Assembly: GCF_014841215.1 (NCBI RefSeq)
Contig: NZ_JACYTR010000025.1
Location: forward strand, 1 to 62,695
Length of the DNA stretch: 62,695 nucleotides
From: Pseudomarimonas arenosa
Lineage (GTDB): Bacteria; Pseudomonadota; Gammaproteobacteria; Xanthomonadales; Xanthomonadaceae
Reading direction: 5' to 3'
The notes under the pieces were generated by a model. That model made no database searches. It had not been told where the DNA came from and saw only the letters and a program-made list of their open reading frames with translations. Positions 1 through 8,380 of this stretch are shown here, one piece after another. The translations under genes and the position numbers were made by a program. Within the stretch, counting starts at the first letter, position 1, and each line of letters starts with the position of its first letter.

Positions 1-128
1 CGGCCGAATGAGGGCCGTGCCAGCGCCGAAAGATCGCGAACACTCTGTTATCTCAACACCATCGGTCGAAACTCTCGCCCCGCTTGGAATCGCCGGATCT
101 TTCGGCGCGACCTCATGAAATATTCGGG

Positions 129-458
129 TTAGCCCTGCCGGATATAGATCGCGACGCGGTCGCGATCGCCCACTTGGACTTCCGCCGCACAATCGCAGCA
201 GGATTGGGGTGAGCTGCAACTGTAGCTAACGCGCCAGACGGGTCGCTCATCGATGCACACGAAGCGTACAGCGAGCAGCCTGCGGCCGGTCAGAGGCACG
301 GAAAGATCGGTCAGCTTGGCCCGAGCGATCTCCACAGCTGCTTCGGGTCGCAGCTGTGGAGATACTCGGCAGGTCTGCTCAAGCGTTTGGGAGTGCGAAG
401 CCGAGGCCGGCAGCCACGCCAGGGCGATACTGAGCAGGGAACTACAAGGCTTCCGAGG
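129..458 (-). CDS. Small secreted protein, possibly PepSY-like
   Basis: A protein of about 109 residues read from a TTG codon at 458, which overlaps the end of the PhoH-like gene by 17 bases. This start gives a clean signal peptide: basic MPRKPC, then a hydrophobic stretch and an ASASHS cleavage region. The mature part has a pattern (AVEIARAKL, later PVWRVSY and a beta-rich end) that recalls single PepSY domains, plus a cluster of cysteines (SSPQSCCDC) that could form disulfides in the periplasm. It is last in the gcvR-bcp-phoH direction of transcription. The reading frame also extends upstream to 542 inside phoH, but that part is a shadow. Function unknown; the start and family are inferences. 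Confidence 0.5.
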   Translation of the reverse strand, partial: PRKPCSSLLSIALAWLPASASHSQTLEQTCRVSPQLRPEAAVEIARAKLTDLSVPLTGRRLLAVRFVCIDERPVWRVSYSCSSPQSCCDCAAEVQVGDRDRVAIYIRQG

Positions 459-1929
459 CAAAGTCCGCCAATCGCGAGCGTTCGCCACGCCGCAGGGTGA
501 TATGCGCGGAGTGATTCCAGTGCTTGAAGCGGTCGACCGCATAGGTCAGCCCCGAGGTGGTCTCAGTGAGATAGGGGGTGTCGATCTGCTCGACATTGCC
601 GAGGCAGATCATCTTTGTGCCTGGGCCGGCGCGGGTCAGCAGTGTCTTCAGCTGCTTGGGAGTCAGGTTCTGCGCTTCGTCGATGATCACCCAGCGATTG
701 AGGAAGGTTCGACCACGCATGAAGTTCATCGCCCGGATCTTGATCCGCGAGGCGAGCAGGTCATTGGTGGCCTGACGGCCCCAGCTGCCGCCTTCCTGGG
801 TGTGGGTGAGCACCTCCAGGTTGTCGGTCAGCGCGCCCATCCACGGCGTCATCTTTTCCTCTTCGGTGCCCGGCAGGAAGCCGATGTCTTCACCGACCGA
901 CACCGTCGCGCGAGTCATGATGATCTCGCGATAGCGTTGCTGATCCATGGTCTGCGCCAAACCAGCGGCCAGGGCCAGCAAGGTCTTGCCAGTGCCGGCA
1001 GTGCCAAGCAGGGTGACGAAATCGATCTCTGGGTCGAGCAGGGCATTGATGGCGAAGTTCTGCTCGCGATTGCGTGCCGTAACACCCCAAACCGCGTGTT
1101 GATTGTGGCGGAAGTCGTCGATGATCTGCAGAACCACCCGATCGCCCTCGATCTTCAAGACACGCAGTTCAATCTCATCGTCGCCTTCGAAGTAGAGAAA
1201 CTGATTGGGGTACCAATCCTCATCCTTGCGACGTTTCAGTTCGTAGAAGGTGTGCCCGCGTTCGGTCCAGGAGCGCAGATCCGCTTCGTGCAGGTCCCAG
1301 AACTCGCTGCTTAGTTGTTTGCTGCCGGTGTATAGCAGGCTGAAGTCGTCCAGCGCCCGATCATTTTCATAATCCTCCGCGGGCACATTGCAGATCGATG
1401 CCTTGATACGCAGATTGATGTCTTTCGACACCAGCACCACTTCAACGCCATCGACAGCTTCGCGCAGCGCCAGGATTGCGCCCAGGATCTGGTTGTCCGG
1501 CATCACCGTGCCAAAGCGTTGTCCAGAGGCGACAGGCTGGGTCTGGAACAGCAGTCGACCCTTGGACTCGCGGGCGCTGAGCTGCAGGCTCTGCGGGCGA
1601 GTGAGGCTCAACCCATCTTCGATTTTTCCGTCGCCATTGTTCTCGATCAGCTCGTCGATAAAGCGGCTGACCTGGCGGGCATTGCGGCTAGTTTCAGAAT
1701 GGCCTTTCTTGGCAGCGTCAAGTTCTTCCAACACCATCATGGGCAGAAAGACGTCGTGCTCCTCAAAGCGAAACAGAGCGGTGGGGTCATGCATCAACAC
1801 GTTGGTGTCGAGCACATAGATACGCTTGCTCCGGCTCATCATGCGTGGTTGATCTCCATTTCGCGCAGGGCGGGATGCCGCCGGGCGACGGGCTCGGCGG
1901 GGCTTGGGGGAAGCGGTTTGGGGGCTCAC
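442..1929 (-). CDS. PhoH-like PIN-domain ATPase
   Basis: A 495-residue protein with an N-terminal PIN nuclease domain (YVLDTNVL at about residues 38-45, acidic residues following) and a C-terminal PhoH ATPase domain. Walker A is GTAGTGKT at about 309-316 and Walker B is VIIDEAQN at about 414-421. Proteins with this architecture (the YlaK/PhoH2 type) are thought to couple RNA unwinding with cleavage; the substrate is unknown. The GTG start at 1929 overlaps the bcp stop as GTGA, suggesting translational coupling. A start at M30 (1842) would remove a basic low-complexity leader and is a real alternative, since the conserved domain begins there. Confidence 0.9.
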   Translation of the reverse strand: MSPQTASPKPRRARRPAASRPARNGDQPRMMSRSKRIYVLDTNVLMHDPTALFRFEEHDVFLPMMVLEELDAAKKGHSETSRNARQVSRFIDELIENNGDGKIEDGLSLTRPQSLQLSARESKGRLLFQTQPVASGQRFGTVMPDNQILGAILALREAVDGVEVVLVSKDINLRIKASICNVPAEDYENDRALDDFSLLYTGSKQLSSEFWDLHEADLRSWTERGHTFYELKRRKDEDWYPNQFLYFEGDDEIELRVLKIEGDRVVLQIIDDFRHNQHAVWGVTARNREQNFAINALLDPEIDFVTLLGTAGTGKTLLALAAGLAQTMDQQRYREIIMTRATVSVGEDIGFLPGTEEEKMTPWMGALTDNLEVLTHTQEGGSWGRQATNDLLASRIKIRAMNFMRGRTFLNRWVIIDEAQNLTPKQLKTLLTRAGPGTKMICLGNVEQIDTPYLTETTSGLTYAVDRFKHWNHSAHITLRRGERSRLADFASEAL

Positions 1930-2393
1930 TTCTGGGCGGCTTCGAGCGCGGCCAGCACGGCTTCGGCGTGCTGCTTAACTTTGACTTTGCGCCAGACGGT
2001 GTGAATCTTGCCGCCGGGTGCGATCAGGAACGTGCTGCGCTCGATGCCCAGGTACTTGCGCCCGTAGAGGGATTTTTCCTGAATCACCCCGAAGGCATCG
2101 CACAGTTCGGAGTCGGGGTCAGAGATCAGGTCGTGGGCCAGCTCTTGCTTGCTGCAGAAATTGCTGTGCGACTTCTGCGAGTCGCGCGATGCGCCAAGTA
2201 CCGTTGCTCCCAAAGCCTTGAACTTGTCGAGCAGGGCGGAGAATTCCCGGTTTTCGGTGGTGCAGCCCGGCGTGCTGTCCTTCGGATAAAAGAACAGTAC
2301 CCACCACTGGTCCTTGAATTGACTGAGCGGTACGCCGCGGCCGTCCTGCAGGGTGACTTTCAGTTTTGGAACTTTGTCGCCGGTTTGGAGCAT
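1926..2393 (-). CDS. bcp: Thioredoxin-dependent peroxiredoxin (BCP/PrxQ)
   Basis: A 155-residue thiol peroxidase that reduces hydrogen peroxide and organic peroxides in the cytoplasm. The peroxidatic cysteine sits in the motif FYPKDSTPGCTTE at about residue 46, where the extra PGCT context is typical of the BCP/PrxQ class. A second cysteine lies in NFCSKQEL, and another in SELCDAF. Full length for the family. It starts 7 bases after gcvR and its stop overlaps the start of the PhoH-like gene, so the three genes probably form one transcript. The gcvR-bcp pairing is frequent in gammaproteobacteria. Confidence 0.95.
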   Translation of the reverse strand: MLQTGDKVPKLKVTLQDGRGVPLSQFKDQWWVLFFYPKDSTPGCTTENREFSALLDKFKALGATVLGASRDSQKSHSNFCSKQELAHDLISDPDSELCDAFGVIQEKSLYGRKYLGIERSTFLIAPGGKIHTVWRKVKVKQHAEAVLAALEAAQK

Positions 2394-2400
2394 GAGCGCC

Positions 2401-2961
2401 TCAGAACTTCATCGGGTCCATGATGGCATCTAAGTTCAGGTGATCGCAAAACTCAAGAAAATCATCGCGCAGGGCGGCGATATGGGTGTTGGAAGGAATG
2501 CCGACGGTTATCTGTGCTGAGAACATGTCGGCACCTGTCTGCATCGCTCGGTAGCGGGTGCTGTGCAAGTTCTCGATGGTGATGCCCTGGCGATCGAAGA
2601 AGTCGGCCAGCTGAAACAGGATGCCAGGCTTGTCCGCCGCCACGACTTCAACAATGTAGGGCAAGAGATTGCTTTGTAAGGGCTTCGGTCCGGTGCGGTA
2701 ATAGAACAGCCGCATGCCTTCTTCGCGATCGAGCCGGCTTAGTGAAGACTCCAGTTTGGCAATGGCATCCCAGGAGCCGAGCGCCAGCGCGATTACCGAG
2801 ACATCGCGACCTACTGTCGACAGCCGTGCATCCACCAGATTGCAGCCCGCTTCCGTAATCCGCCGCGACACCGATAGCAGGGGCGACTCCGGATGGGTGG
2901 TGAAGGCATTGATCAGCAGGTAGTTTTCGTTGGTGTTCGGGCGGGCGGAAGAAGCGGCCAA
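2401..2961 (-). CDS. gcvR: Glycine cleavage system repressor-like ACT protein
   Basis: A 186-residue protein made of two ACT domains: roughly residues 10-85 (YLLINAFTTHPESPLL...) and 95-170 (YIVEVVAADKPGILFQLADF...). The second carries the KPGILFQL-type motif of amino-acid-binding ACT domains. In Escherichia coli GcvR binds glycine and antagonises the activator GcvA; there is no DNA-binding domain. The gene is divergent from dapA with about 150 bases between the starts, leaving room for divergent promoters, and leads the bcp-phoH operon. The regulatory target here is inferred from the family name only. Confidence 0.85.
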   Translation of the reverse strand: MAASSARPNTNENYLLINAFTTHPESPLLSVSRRITEAGCNLVDARLSTVGRDVSVIALALGSWDAIAKLESSLSRLDREEGMRLFYYRTGPKPLQSNLLPYIVEVVAADKPGILFQLADFFDRQGITIENLHSTRYRAMQTGADMFSAQITVGIPSNTHIAALRDDFLEFCDHLNLDAIMDPMKF

Positions 2962-3110
2962 GTGATGAATCCCGGTTGCAGCGTGTGGTTTCAGGGCAGC
3001 GCTCGCACAACTCAGGATATGAGATCATGGCGCACCTGCCGGGCAGGATACTTGCCGCTGTTGGCGAGCCGCAAGTAACATCGCCGGCTGACTTCGCAAG
3101 GGCTCGCCGC

Positions 3111-4010
3111 GTGCAGCTTCAAGGCAGTATCACCGCGCTCGTAACTCCGTTTTCGGTTGACGGGAGCATCGACTTCCCGGCGTTTGCCCGGTTGATCGCC
3201 TATCAGTTGGCCGGCGGCACTCAGGGCGTGGTGGTCGCCGGTTCCACGGGCGAGGCTGCGGCGCTGACTCTCGCCGAGTATCAAGCCTTGATTCGCTTTG
3301 CAGTGGAGCAGGTGGGCGGTCGTATCCCGGTGTTGGCAGGAACTGGCCAGTCGGCCACGCGAGCCACCATTGAGCAGACCCGTCGCGCCAAGGAAGCCGG
3401 AGCCGAATTCGCCCTGGTGGTCACGCCGCCGTATGTGCGTCCCACCGGGCCCGGTCTGCTGGCGCATTACCGGGCGGTGGTCGAAGAGGGTGGGCTGCCC
3501 GTGGTGCTGTACAACGTGCCGGGGCGCACCGGCTGCGATATGACCCCCGAGGTGGTTGCCGAATTGGCCGGCTTATCGGGTATCGTCGGCATCAAGGAGG
3601 CGAAAGCCGATCCGCTTCGTATTGAACAGCTGCTGCGGGTCGCCAGCGATGACTTCGTGGTGCTCAGTGGAGATGATCCAACGGCATTTGAGGCCTTCGG
3701 TCAGGGTGCACACGGGGTGATTTCGGTGGCATCCAATGCTGCTCCTGCGAGCATGCGCAAGCTCTGGGAGGTGGGCCGCAACCGCGAATCGCTTGGCCCC
3801 GATGCCGGGCTTCAGGCGCTGTTCGACTTCCTTGCGGTGGAATCCAACCCCATCCCGATCAAGGCGCTGTTGGCGGCTGTCGGACTGATCAACGATGGCC
3901 TGCGCCTGCCCTTGCTGCCGCTTTCCAGCGGCCCGCGGGCACGACTGGAAGAAATGAGGGCCTGGGTTGCCAGCGTTGAGCCGGCCCTCAGTAGTTTAGG
4001 GAAGGTCTGA
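3111..4010 (+). CDS. dapA: 4-hydroxy-tetrahydrodipicolinate synthase
   Basis: A 299-residue class I aldolase that condenses pyruvate and aspartate semialdehyde in lysine and peptidoglycan precursor synthesis. Visible are GSTGEAAALT (substrate site), YNVPGRTGCD with the conserved tyrosine, and IVGIKEAKAD with the Schiff-base lysine. The GTG at 3111 (GTG CAG CTT CAA GGC) gives the usual length of about 292-299; the frame is open back to 2976, but that would add an unlikely 45-residue leader. It is followed by an unusual array of hairpins and then a BamC-like lipoprotein gene, the common dapA-bamC neighbourhood. Confidence 0.92.
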   Translation: MQLQGSITALVTPFSVDGSIDFPAFARLIAYQLAGGTQGVVVAGSTGEAAALTLAEYQALIRFAVEQVGGRIPVLAGTGQSATRATIEQTRRAKEAGAEFALVVTPPYVRPTGPGLLAHYRAVVEEGGLPVVLYNVPGRTGCDMTPEVVAELAGLSGIVGIKEAKADPLRIEQLLRVASDDFVVLSGDDPTAFEAFGQGAHGVISVASNAAPASMRKLWEVGRNRESLGPDAGLQALFDFLAVESNPIPIKALLAAVGLINDGLRLPLLPLSSGPRARLEEMRAWVASVEPALSSLGKV

Positions 4011-4038
4011 ACAAGTCCATTCTGGATTTTTCAGATGC

Positions 4039-4150
4039 GCCGAGTTCGGCATAGGTCCGAACTCGGCTTGCGCTGATCAACAACTTACGTTGTTGATCGC
4101 GGCGGTGCATCCTCGCACCGCGGGAATCTCTGAACTTGTTCAGAGATTCC
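4039..4150. repeat. Array of four tandem perfect hairpins
   Basis: Four back-to-back inverted repeats fill the space between dapA and the lipoprotein gene. Arms: GCCGAGTTCGG 4039-4049 with 4057-4067; GATCAACAAC 4075-4084 with 4089-4098; GCGGTGC 4102-4108 with 4115-4121; GGAATCTCTGAA 4123-4134 with 4139-4150. All are perfect, with loops of 4-7 bases and 1-7 bases between neighbours. The stems have unrelated sequences. None is followed by a T-tract, so they are not ordinary terminators. They may stabilise or separate the two messages. Confidence 0.9.
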
Positions 4151-4193
4151 TTGGTGAAGTATTGGGTCAAGAACACGGAGCAGGAGTTCAAGA

Positions 4194-4673
4194 ATGAAGA
4201 ATGTGAGTCGAGTAGCGTTGCGTGCGGGTGCCTTGCTGTCTGCCCTGGCCTTGGTGACGGGGTGCAGCTGGCTGCGCGCCGATACCGGCTACGAGCGCAG
4301 CCCGGAGTCGCGTCCGCTGGAGGTGCCGCCTGAACTCGATGCGCCCTCGCAGTCGGCGGTGATGCAGGTCCCAGAGCCGGTGGCGGCAGCGCCGGCAGCA
4401 GGTAGCAATGCGGCCTTCGCCATCGATGACACGGTGGACAACGCGTATCGACGCATCGGCGTGTCGCTGGCCCGCATCGAGGGTGTGGAGGTTCTGCAAA
4501 AGGCCGATGCGCTGAGCGCCTACAACGTTCGCTACCAGGGCGAGGAATTCCTGGTGCGGGTCACGGCCACCGGTAATCGGGTGCAGGTGCAGGCGGTGCA
4601 GGGCGACGGCACGGTGGTCGGCTCGGCCGCGGCTGGTGACCTGCTGACCAAGCTGCGTTCGCGTCTGGGCTGA
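4194..4673 (+). CDS. BamC-like outer-membrane lipoprotein
   Basis: A 159-residue lipoprotein with a clear signal peptide and lipobox (LVTGC, modified cysteine at about residue 24). The sequence after the cysteine (YERSPESRPLEVPPELDAP) has the extended proline-rich segment of BamC/NlpB/DapX, the part that in E. coli binds BamD. One helix-grip-like domain follows (about residues 75-159) instead of the two of E. coli BamC, so the protein is short for the family. Position after dapA fits the dapA-bamC(dapX) pair. Likely an accessory of outer-membrane protein assembly; the assignment rests on context and the N-terminal motif. Confidence 0.75.
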   Translation: MKNVSRVALRAGALLSALALVTGCSWLRADTGYERSPESRPLEVPPELDAPSQSAVMQVPEPVAAAPAAGSNAAFAIDDTVDNAYRRIGVSLARIEGVEVLQKADALSAYNVRYQGEEFLVRVTATGNRVQVQAVQGDGTVVGSAAAGDLLTKLRSRLG

Positions 4674-4691
4674 TCATCGCTCGGCGCTTGG

Positions 4692-4809
4692 CAGGCTGCT
4701 GAGACTCATTTCAGCCGCCTGATATCGTGCGCCAAGGATGGCGCGCTCGGAAAGCAAACACGCAAGTGTTTGATTTCCTGCAAAGGTGGCGCGGCGACTC
4801 AGCAGCCTG
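4692..4809. mobile_element. MITE-like element with IS-related terminal repeats
   Basis: A 118-base element bounded by inverted repeats: CAGGCTGCTGAGAC at 4692-4705 and its near complement GACTCAGCAGCCTG at 4796-4809. The left end itself folds back (TCAGCCGCCTG about 19 bases later). Inside is a further hairpin, AAACAC-GCAA-GTGTTT. The same terminal sequence, CAGGCTGCTGAAAT, begins the insertion sequence at 62577 and occurs at 16908. No coding capacity, so it is best read as a non-autonomous derivative. I see no convincing target duplication. Confidence 0.6.
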
Positions 4810-4936
4810 CTGGGCCACAAGTCGGAGCTTGCTGTTCCGCTGTGGCCTCGGGGCCGGGTTCAAGGGCGCCGATCGGCGCGCGCAGGTCGTGCCTGCGCGT
4901 CGGCGCTTGCGAGGTTGGTTTCGCTGTTCTGCGCGA

Positions 4937-5260
4937 TCAGCGCTGCAGCAAGGGCAGTTTGTTGGGTTTGCCGTCCCACTCGGCGGCGTCGGCAGGCGCT
5001 TCGCCACGGGTGGTGATCACTGGCCATTGCTTGGACAGCTCGGCATTCAGGGCGACAAAGTTTTCCTGCCCGGCGGGCACATCGTCTTCCGGGAAGATCG
5101 CGTTGGCTGGGCATTCCGGCTCGCACAGCGTGCAATCGATACACTCATCCGGGTCGATCACCAGGAAGTTCGGGCCTTCGTGAAAGCAATCGACCGGACA
5201 GACTTCCACGCAGTCGGTGTATTTGCACTTGATGCAGTTCTCGGTGACGACGAAGGGCAT
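4937..5260 (-). CDS. fdxA: 7Fe ferredoxin FdxA
   Basis: A 107-residue ferredoxin of the Azotobacter FdI type. Cysteines are at 9, 12, 17, 21 and 25, then 40, 43, 46 and 50. The first set with the displaced Cys17 suits a [3Fe-4S] cluster and the second ([12 protein letters not shown]) a [4Fe-4S] cluster. The extended C-terminus after residue 60 is typical of FdxA. It carries electrons in the cytoplasm; the partner is not known. It stands alone between the MITE-like element and tRNA-Glu. Confidence 0.95.
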   Translation of the reverse strand: MPFVVTENCIKCKYTDCVEVCPVDCFHEGPNFLVIDPDECIDCTLCEPECPANAIFPEDDVPAGQENFVALNAELSKQWPVITTRGEAPADAAEWDGKPNKLPLLQR

Positions 5261-5344
5261 CGGCGCGTTCCCCGTAAAGACTCGACAGACTCGGGGCCGA
5301 GGGCCCGCTTTCGGCCCTTGGCCAGCGAAAACCTCAGCAACTAA

Positions 5345-5420
5345 TGGCGCTCCCTAGGGGGTTCGAACCCCTGTTCCCGCCGTGAGAGGGCGGTGTCCTA
5401 GGCCGCTAGACGAAGGGAGC
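5345..5420 (-). tRNA. tRNA-Glu (anticodon CTC)
   Basis: A 76-base cloverleaf on the minus strand. The acceptor arms GCTCCCT and AGGGAGC pair perfectly, the anticodon stem CCGCC/GGCGG closes the loop CTCTCAC giving anticodon CTC (reads GAG), the T arm contains GGTTCGAACCC, and CCA is encoded at the 3' end. The CTC isoacceptor supplements the usual TTC tRNA in GC-rich genomes. Confidence 0.95.
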
Positions 5421-5561
5421 GACGTTGATCTGCGCAAAGCAGAACCGCTAGGATAGCGGGCTCGATACTGACGCGCAACGCTCACTTTCACTTTGCTGCG
5501 CTGCAAATCCGGCCAGGCTGCTTGCCGCTTGCGCGCCCACTTCTTCAGGTGCCACCAGCTC

Positions 5562-6854
5562 ATGTTGCGGATCATTCCGCGCGAAGATCACCCGATCTCG
5601 CGCAAACAGATCAGTCCCAACGCCCTTCGCGTGCTCTATCGGCTACGCGACGCCGGCTTCCAGGGCTTCTTGGTCGGTGGTGCTGTGCGCGATCTGTTGG
5701 TCGGCATCCAGCCCAAAGACTTCGACGTCGCCACCGACGCCACGCCCGATCAGGTGCGGCAGTTGTTCCGCAATTGCCGCTTGATCGGCAGGCGCTTCCG
5801 ACTGGCCCACGTGGTGTATGGGCCAGAAATCATCGAAGTGGCCACGTTCCGCGCAGCCGATGCCGAGGATCACGAAGATCGCAGTGTCGAAGGCGGAAGG
5901 ATCCTGCGCGACAACGTCTGGGGCAGCATCGAAGACGATGCGGTGCGGCGCGACTTCGGTGCCAATGCCCTGTACTACAACATCGAAGACTTCTCGGTGC
6001 GTGACTACGTCGGCGGCTTCGAAGACATCGAGAAGCGTCAGCTGCGCCTGATCGGCGATGCCGAAACCCGCTACCGCGAAGATCCCGTGCGCATGCTGCG
6101 GGCGGTGCGGCTGAACTCAAAACTCGGTTTCCATCTGCACCCGGATACCGAGGCGCCGATCGCCAAACTTGGCCACCTGATCGAGACGGCCTCCAATGCG
6201 CGGCTGTTCGATGAGACCTTGAAGATGTTCATGGCCGGACATGGCGCCGCCTGCTTTGCCGAGCTGCATCGCTTGGGATTGGTGTCCTCACTGTTCCCCG
6301 ACCTCGGCAAGGCGCTGGACGTCGATGTCAGTGGTCGCTGCCGGCGGATGATCGATGCTGCCCTGGTCAATACCGATCGTCGTGTCGCCGAAGAGTTGCC
6401 GGTGACCCCGGCCTATCTGTACGCCGTGCTGCTCTGGCCAGTCTATGCCGATGGTGTAAACGCCATGCTAAGTGCCGGTCATCCGATGGCGGTCGCGGAG
6501 CAACGTTCGGCAGACCGGGCCATCTTGCGGCAATGCAAGCGTGTGGCGATACCGCGTCGCTTCACCCAGGCCGTGGAAGAAATCTGGATGATGCAGAGCC
6601 GCTTGAACACACGGCTTCGCAAGAAGGTGCTGCGCATTCTCTCTCACCCGCGCTTTCGTGCCGCCTTCGACTTTCTTGAGCTGCGCGCCACCGTGGTGCC
6701 GGAGCTGACTGAAGAATTGACCTTCTGGCGGGAGATTCAGCAGGGCGAGCCGGAAGCAGTGCTGGCCCGACATCCGGCCGCTCCCAGCGAGCGCCCGAGC
6801 AAGCCGCGTCGGCGCCGTCGGCGGCGCAGTGGCGCCGCAGACGGCGGCGAATGA
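5562..6854 (+). CDS. pcnB: Poly(A) polymerase I
   Basis: A 430-residue nucleotidyltransferase that adds 3' poly(A) tails to RNA and so marks it for decay. The class II motif GGAVRDLLVGIQPKDFDVAT contains the glycine loop and the catalytic DxD pair (DFD). The RRFRLAHVVYG and RRDFGANALYYN motifs (head domain) and the RYREDPVRMLRAVRL motif follow. The C-terminus is a strongly basic tail (about residues 410-425), as in other PcnB proteins. ATG at 5562 is chosen because the conserved domain begins soon after; the open frame to 5493 adds an unlikely leader. The stop overlaps folK as ATGA. Confidence 0.95.
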   Translation: MLRIIPREDHPISRKQISPNALRVLYRLRDAGFQGFLVGGAVRDLLVGIQPKDFDVATDATPDQVRQLFRNCRLIGRRFRLAHVVYGPEIIEVATFRAADAEDHEDRSVEGGRILRDNVWGSIEDDAVRRDFGANALYYNIEDFSVRDYVGGFEDIEKRQLRLIGDAETRYREDPVRMLRAVRLNSKLGFHLHPDTEAPIAKLGHLIETASNARLFDETLKMFMAGHGAACFAELHRLGLVSSLFPDLGKALDVDVSGRCRRMIDAALVNTDRRVAEELPVTPAYLYAVLLWPVYADGVNAMLSAGHPMAVAEQRSADRAILRQCKRVAIPRRFTQAVEEIWMMQSRLNTRLRKKVLRILSHPRFRAAFDFLELRATVVPELTEELTFWREIQQGEPEAVLARHPAAPSERPSKPRRRRRRRSGAADGGE

Positions 6855-7354
6855 ATCCTGCGCCGCTGTGTTACATCGGTCTGGGCAGTAATCTTGATCA
6901 GCCCATCGAGCGTGTCCGAGAAGCGGCCGTACGTCTGGCGGCGCTGCCCGAGGTAGAGCAGTTCCAATTGTCGCCGCTGTACCGCTCAGCGCCCTGGGGC
7001 AAGCTCGATCAGCCCGATTTCATCAATGCGGTCGCGGTGCTTCGAACGTCGTTGCCTCCGGTGCAGCTGCTGTTGCAGCTGCTGTCGGTCGAGCGGCAAA
7101 TGGGCCGTGAACGCGGCGCCGAGCGATGGGGGCCAAGGCGCATCGATCTTGATCTCCTGCATGTCGAAGGCGTGTGTCTTCGTACTGATCCTGCCGATTC
7201 ACCTGCGCTGGAGTTGCCGCACCCGCGGATCGGCGAGCGTGCCTTCGTATTGCGGCCCTGGTGCGACCTGACGGAGGATCTCGATCTGCCCGGCTTGGGG
7301 TCATTGCGGCAGCTGGCCAATCAGGTGGATTGCTCTAGCCTGAGTCAGCTATAA
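6851..7354 (+). CDS. folK: HPPK, dihydropterin pyrophosphokinase
   Basis: A 167-residue 2-amino-4-hydroxy-6-hydroxymethyldihydropteridine diphosphokinase, which transfers pyrophosphate from ATP to the pterin in folate synthesis. It begins with the family signature YIGLGSNLDQP, and the catalytic block ERWGPRRIDLDLLH contains the two metal-binding aspartates; the PHPRIGERAFVLRPW block is also present. Start overlaps the pcnB stop by 4 bases. pcnB-folK-panB-panC is a familiar order in gammaproteobacteria. Confidence 0.95.
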   Translation: MNPAPLCYIGLGSNLDQPIERVREAAVRLAALPEVEQFQLSPLYRSAPWGKLDQPDFINAVAVLRTSLPPVQLLLQLLSVERQMGRERGAERWGPRRIDLDLLHVEGVCLRTDPADSPALELPHPRIGERAFVLRPWCDLTEDLDLPGLGSLRQLANQVDCSSLSQL

Positions 7355-7517
7355 GCGAGCAGGATATAAGCTAGCAACTGCGGCGATCGCGGCAAGAGCC
7401 GCCTTGGCTCCGCGACCGTGCTGCAACCATCGTGCCCGGCCTCTTGTACAGATGTTCGGTTGCGTTCCGTCCACCCCATCATCAGTGCAATGAGATGATC
7501 ACGCCGAATCGCTCGCC

Positions 7518-8339
7518 ATGAATCATTCCACTCCGGCGCCGTCGCTGCGCAAGATCACCGTGCCCTCGCTACGGCAATTCAAACGACAGGGCGACAAGAT
7601 CAGCATGCTGACCTGCTACGACGCCGCGTTCGCCGACAGCCTCGATCGTGCTGGTGTCGACATCATTCTGGTCGGCGACTCGCTGGGTATGGTCGTGCAA
7701 GGGCGGGCCGACACTCTGGCTGTCAGCGTGTCCGACATGGTTTACCATGCAGCCGCCGTCAGGCGCGGTACCACCCGCCCGCTGTTGCTGGTCGATATGC
7801 CATTCCAGAGTTACGCAAACGAACAGCGCGCACTGGATGCGGCGCACCGCCTGGTCGCCGAAGGCGGCGCCGAGATGGTCAAACTTGAAGGTGCCGGCCC
7901 GGTGTTGGATGCGATTACCTATCTTGCGCAGCGTGAAATTCCGGTGTGCGGGCACCTTGGGCTGACGCCGCAGTCGGTCAATCGACTGGGTGGCTTCAAA
8001 GTGCAGGGCAAGGAGCAGTCCGCGGCGGAACGTCTGGTTGAGGACGCCAAGCGGGTGCAGCAGGCCGGGGCGGAACTGCTGGTTCTGGAATGCGTGCCCG
8101 CCGGACTGGCCAAGCGCATCACCAGCGAACTCGATATCCCGACCATCGGTATCGGCGCGGGCAGTGAATGCGATGGCCAGGTGCTGGTGTTGCACGACCT
8201 GCTGGGCGTGACGCCTGGCAATCGACCGCGGTTCGTGAAGGATTTTCTCGCCGAAGGCGGCTCGGTGCAGGGCGCGGTGCGCGCCTTTGTCGAAGCGGTG
8301 CGTGATGGCGCATTCCCCGCGGCCGAACACAGCTATTGA
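7518..8339 (+). CDS. panB: Ketopantoate hydroxymethyltransferase
   Basis: A 273-residue enzyme that transfers a hydroxymethyl group from methylenetetrahydrofolate to 2-oxoisovalerate, the first committed step of pantothenate synthesis. Motifs seen: [10 protein letters not shown] near residue 30, [11 protein letters not shown] with the metal-binding aspartate, GAEMVKLEG and [11 protein letters not shown]. Full length. There are 163 bases after folK without a gene and no strong ribosome binding site before this ATG. panC follows 41 bases downstream and depends on the ketopantoate made here after reduction. Confidence 0.96.
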   Translation: MNHSTPAPSLRKITVPSLRQFKRQGDKISMLTCYDAAFADSLDRAGVDIILVGDSLGMVVQGRADTLAVSVSDMVYHAAAVRRGTTRPLLLVDMPFQSYANEQRALDAAHRLVAEGGAEMVKLEGAGPVLDAITYLAQREIPVCGHLGLTPQSVNRLGGFKVQGKEQSAAERLVEDAKRVQQAGAELLVLECVPAGLAKRITSELDIPTIGIGAGSECDGQVLVLHDLLGVTPGNRPRFVKDFLAEGGSVQGAVRAFVEAVRDGAFPAAEHSY

Positions 8340-8380
8340 GGCTGGACGAACGCGGTAGAACCAGGAAGGAAACGCGAGAA

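Noticed and set aside
253-1314. Long plus-strand frame opposite the PhoH-like gene
   Set aside because: Shadow of the GC-rich coding strand; no recognisable motifs.
4039-4150. Rho-independent terminators
   Set aside because: None of the stems is followed by a T-tract.
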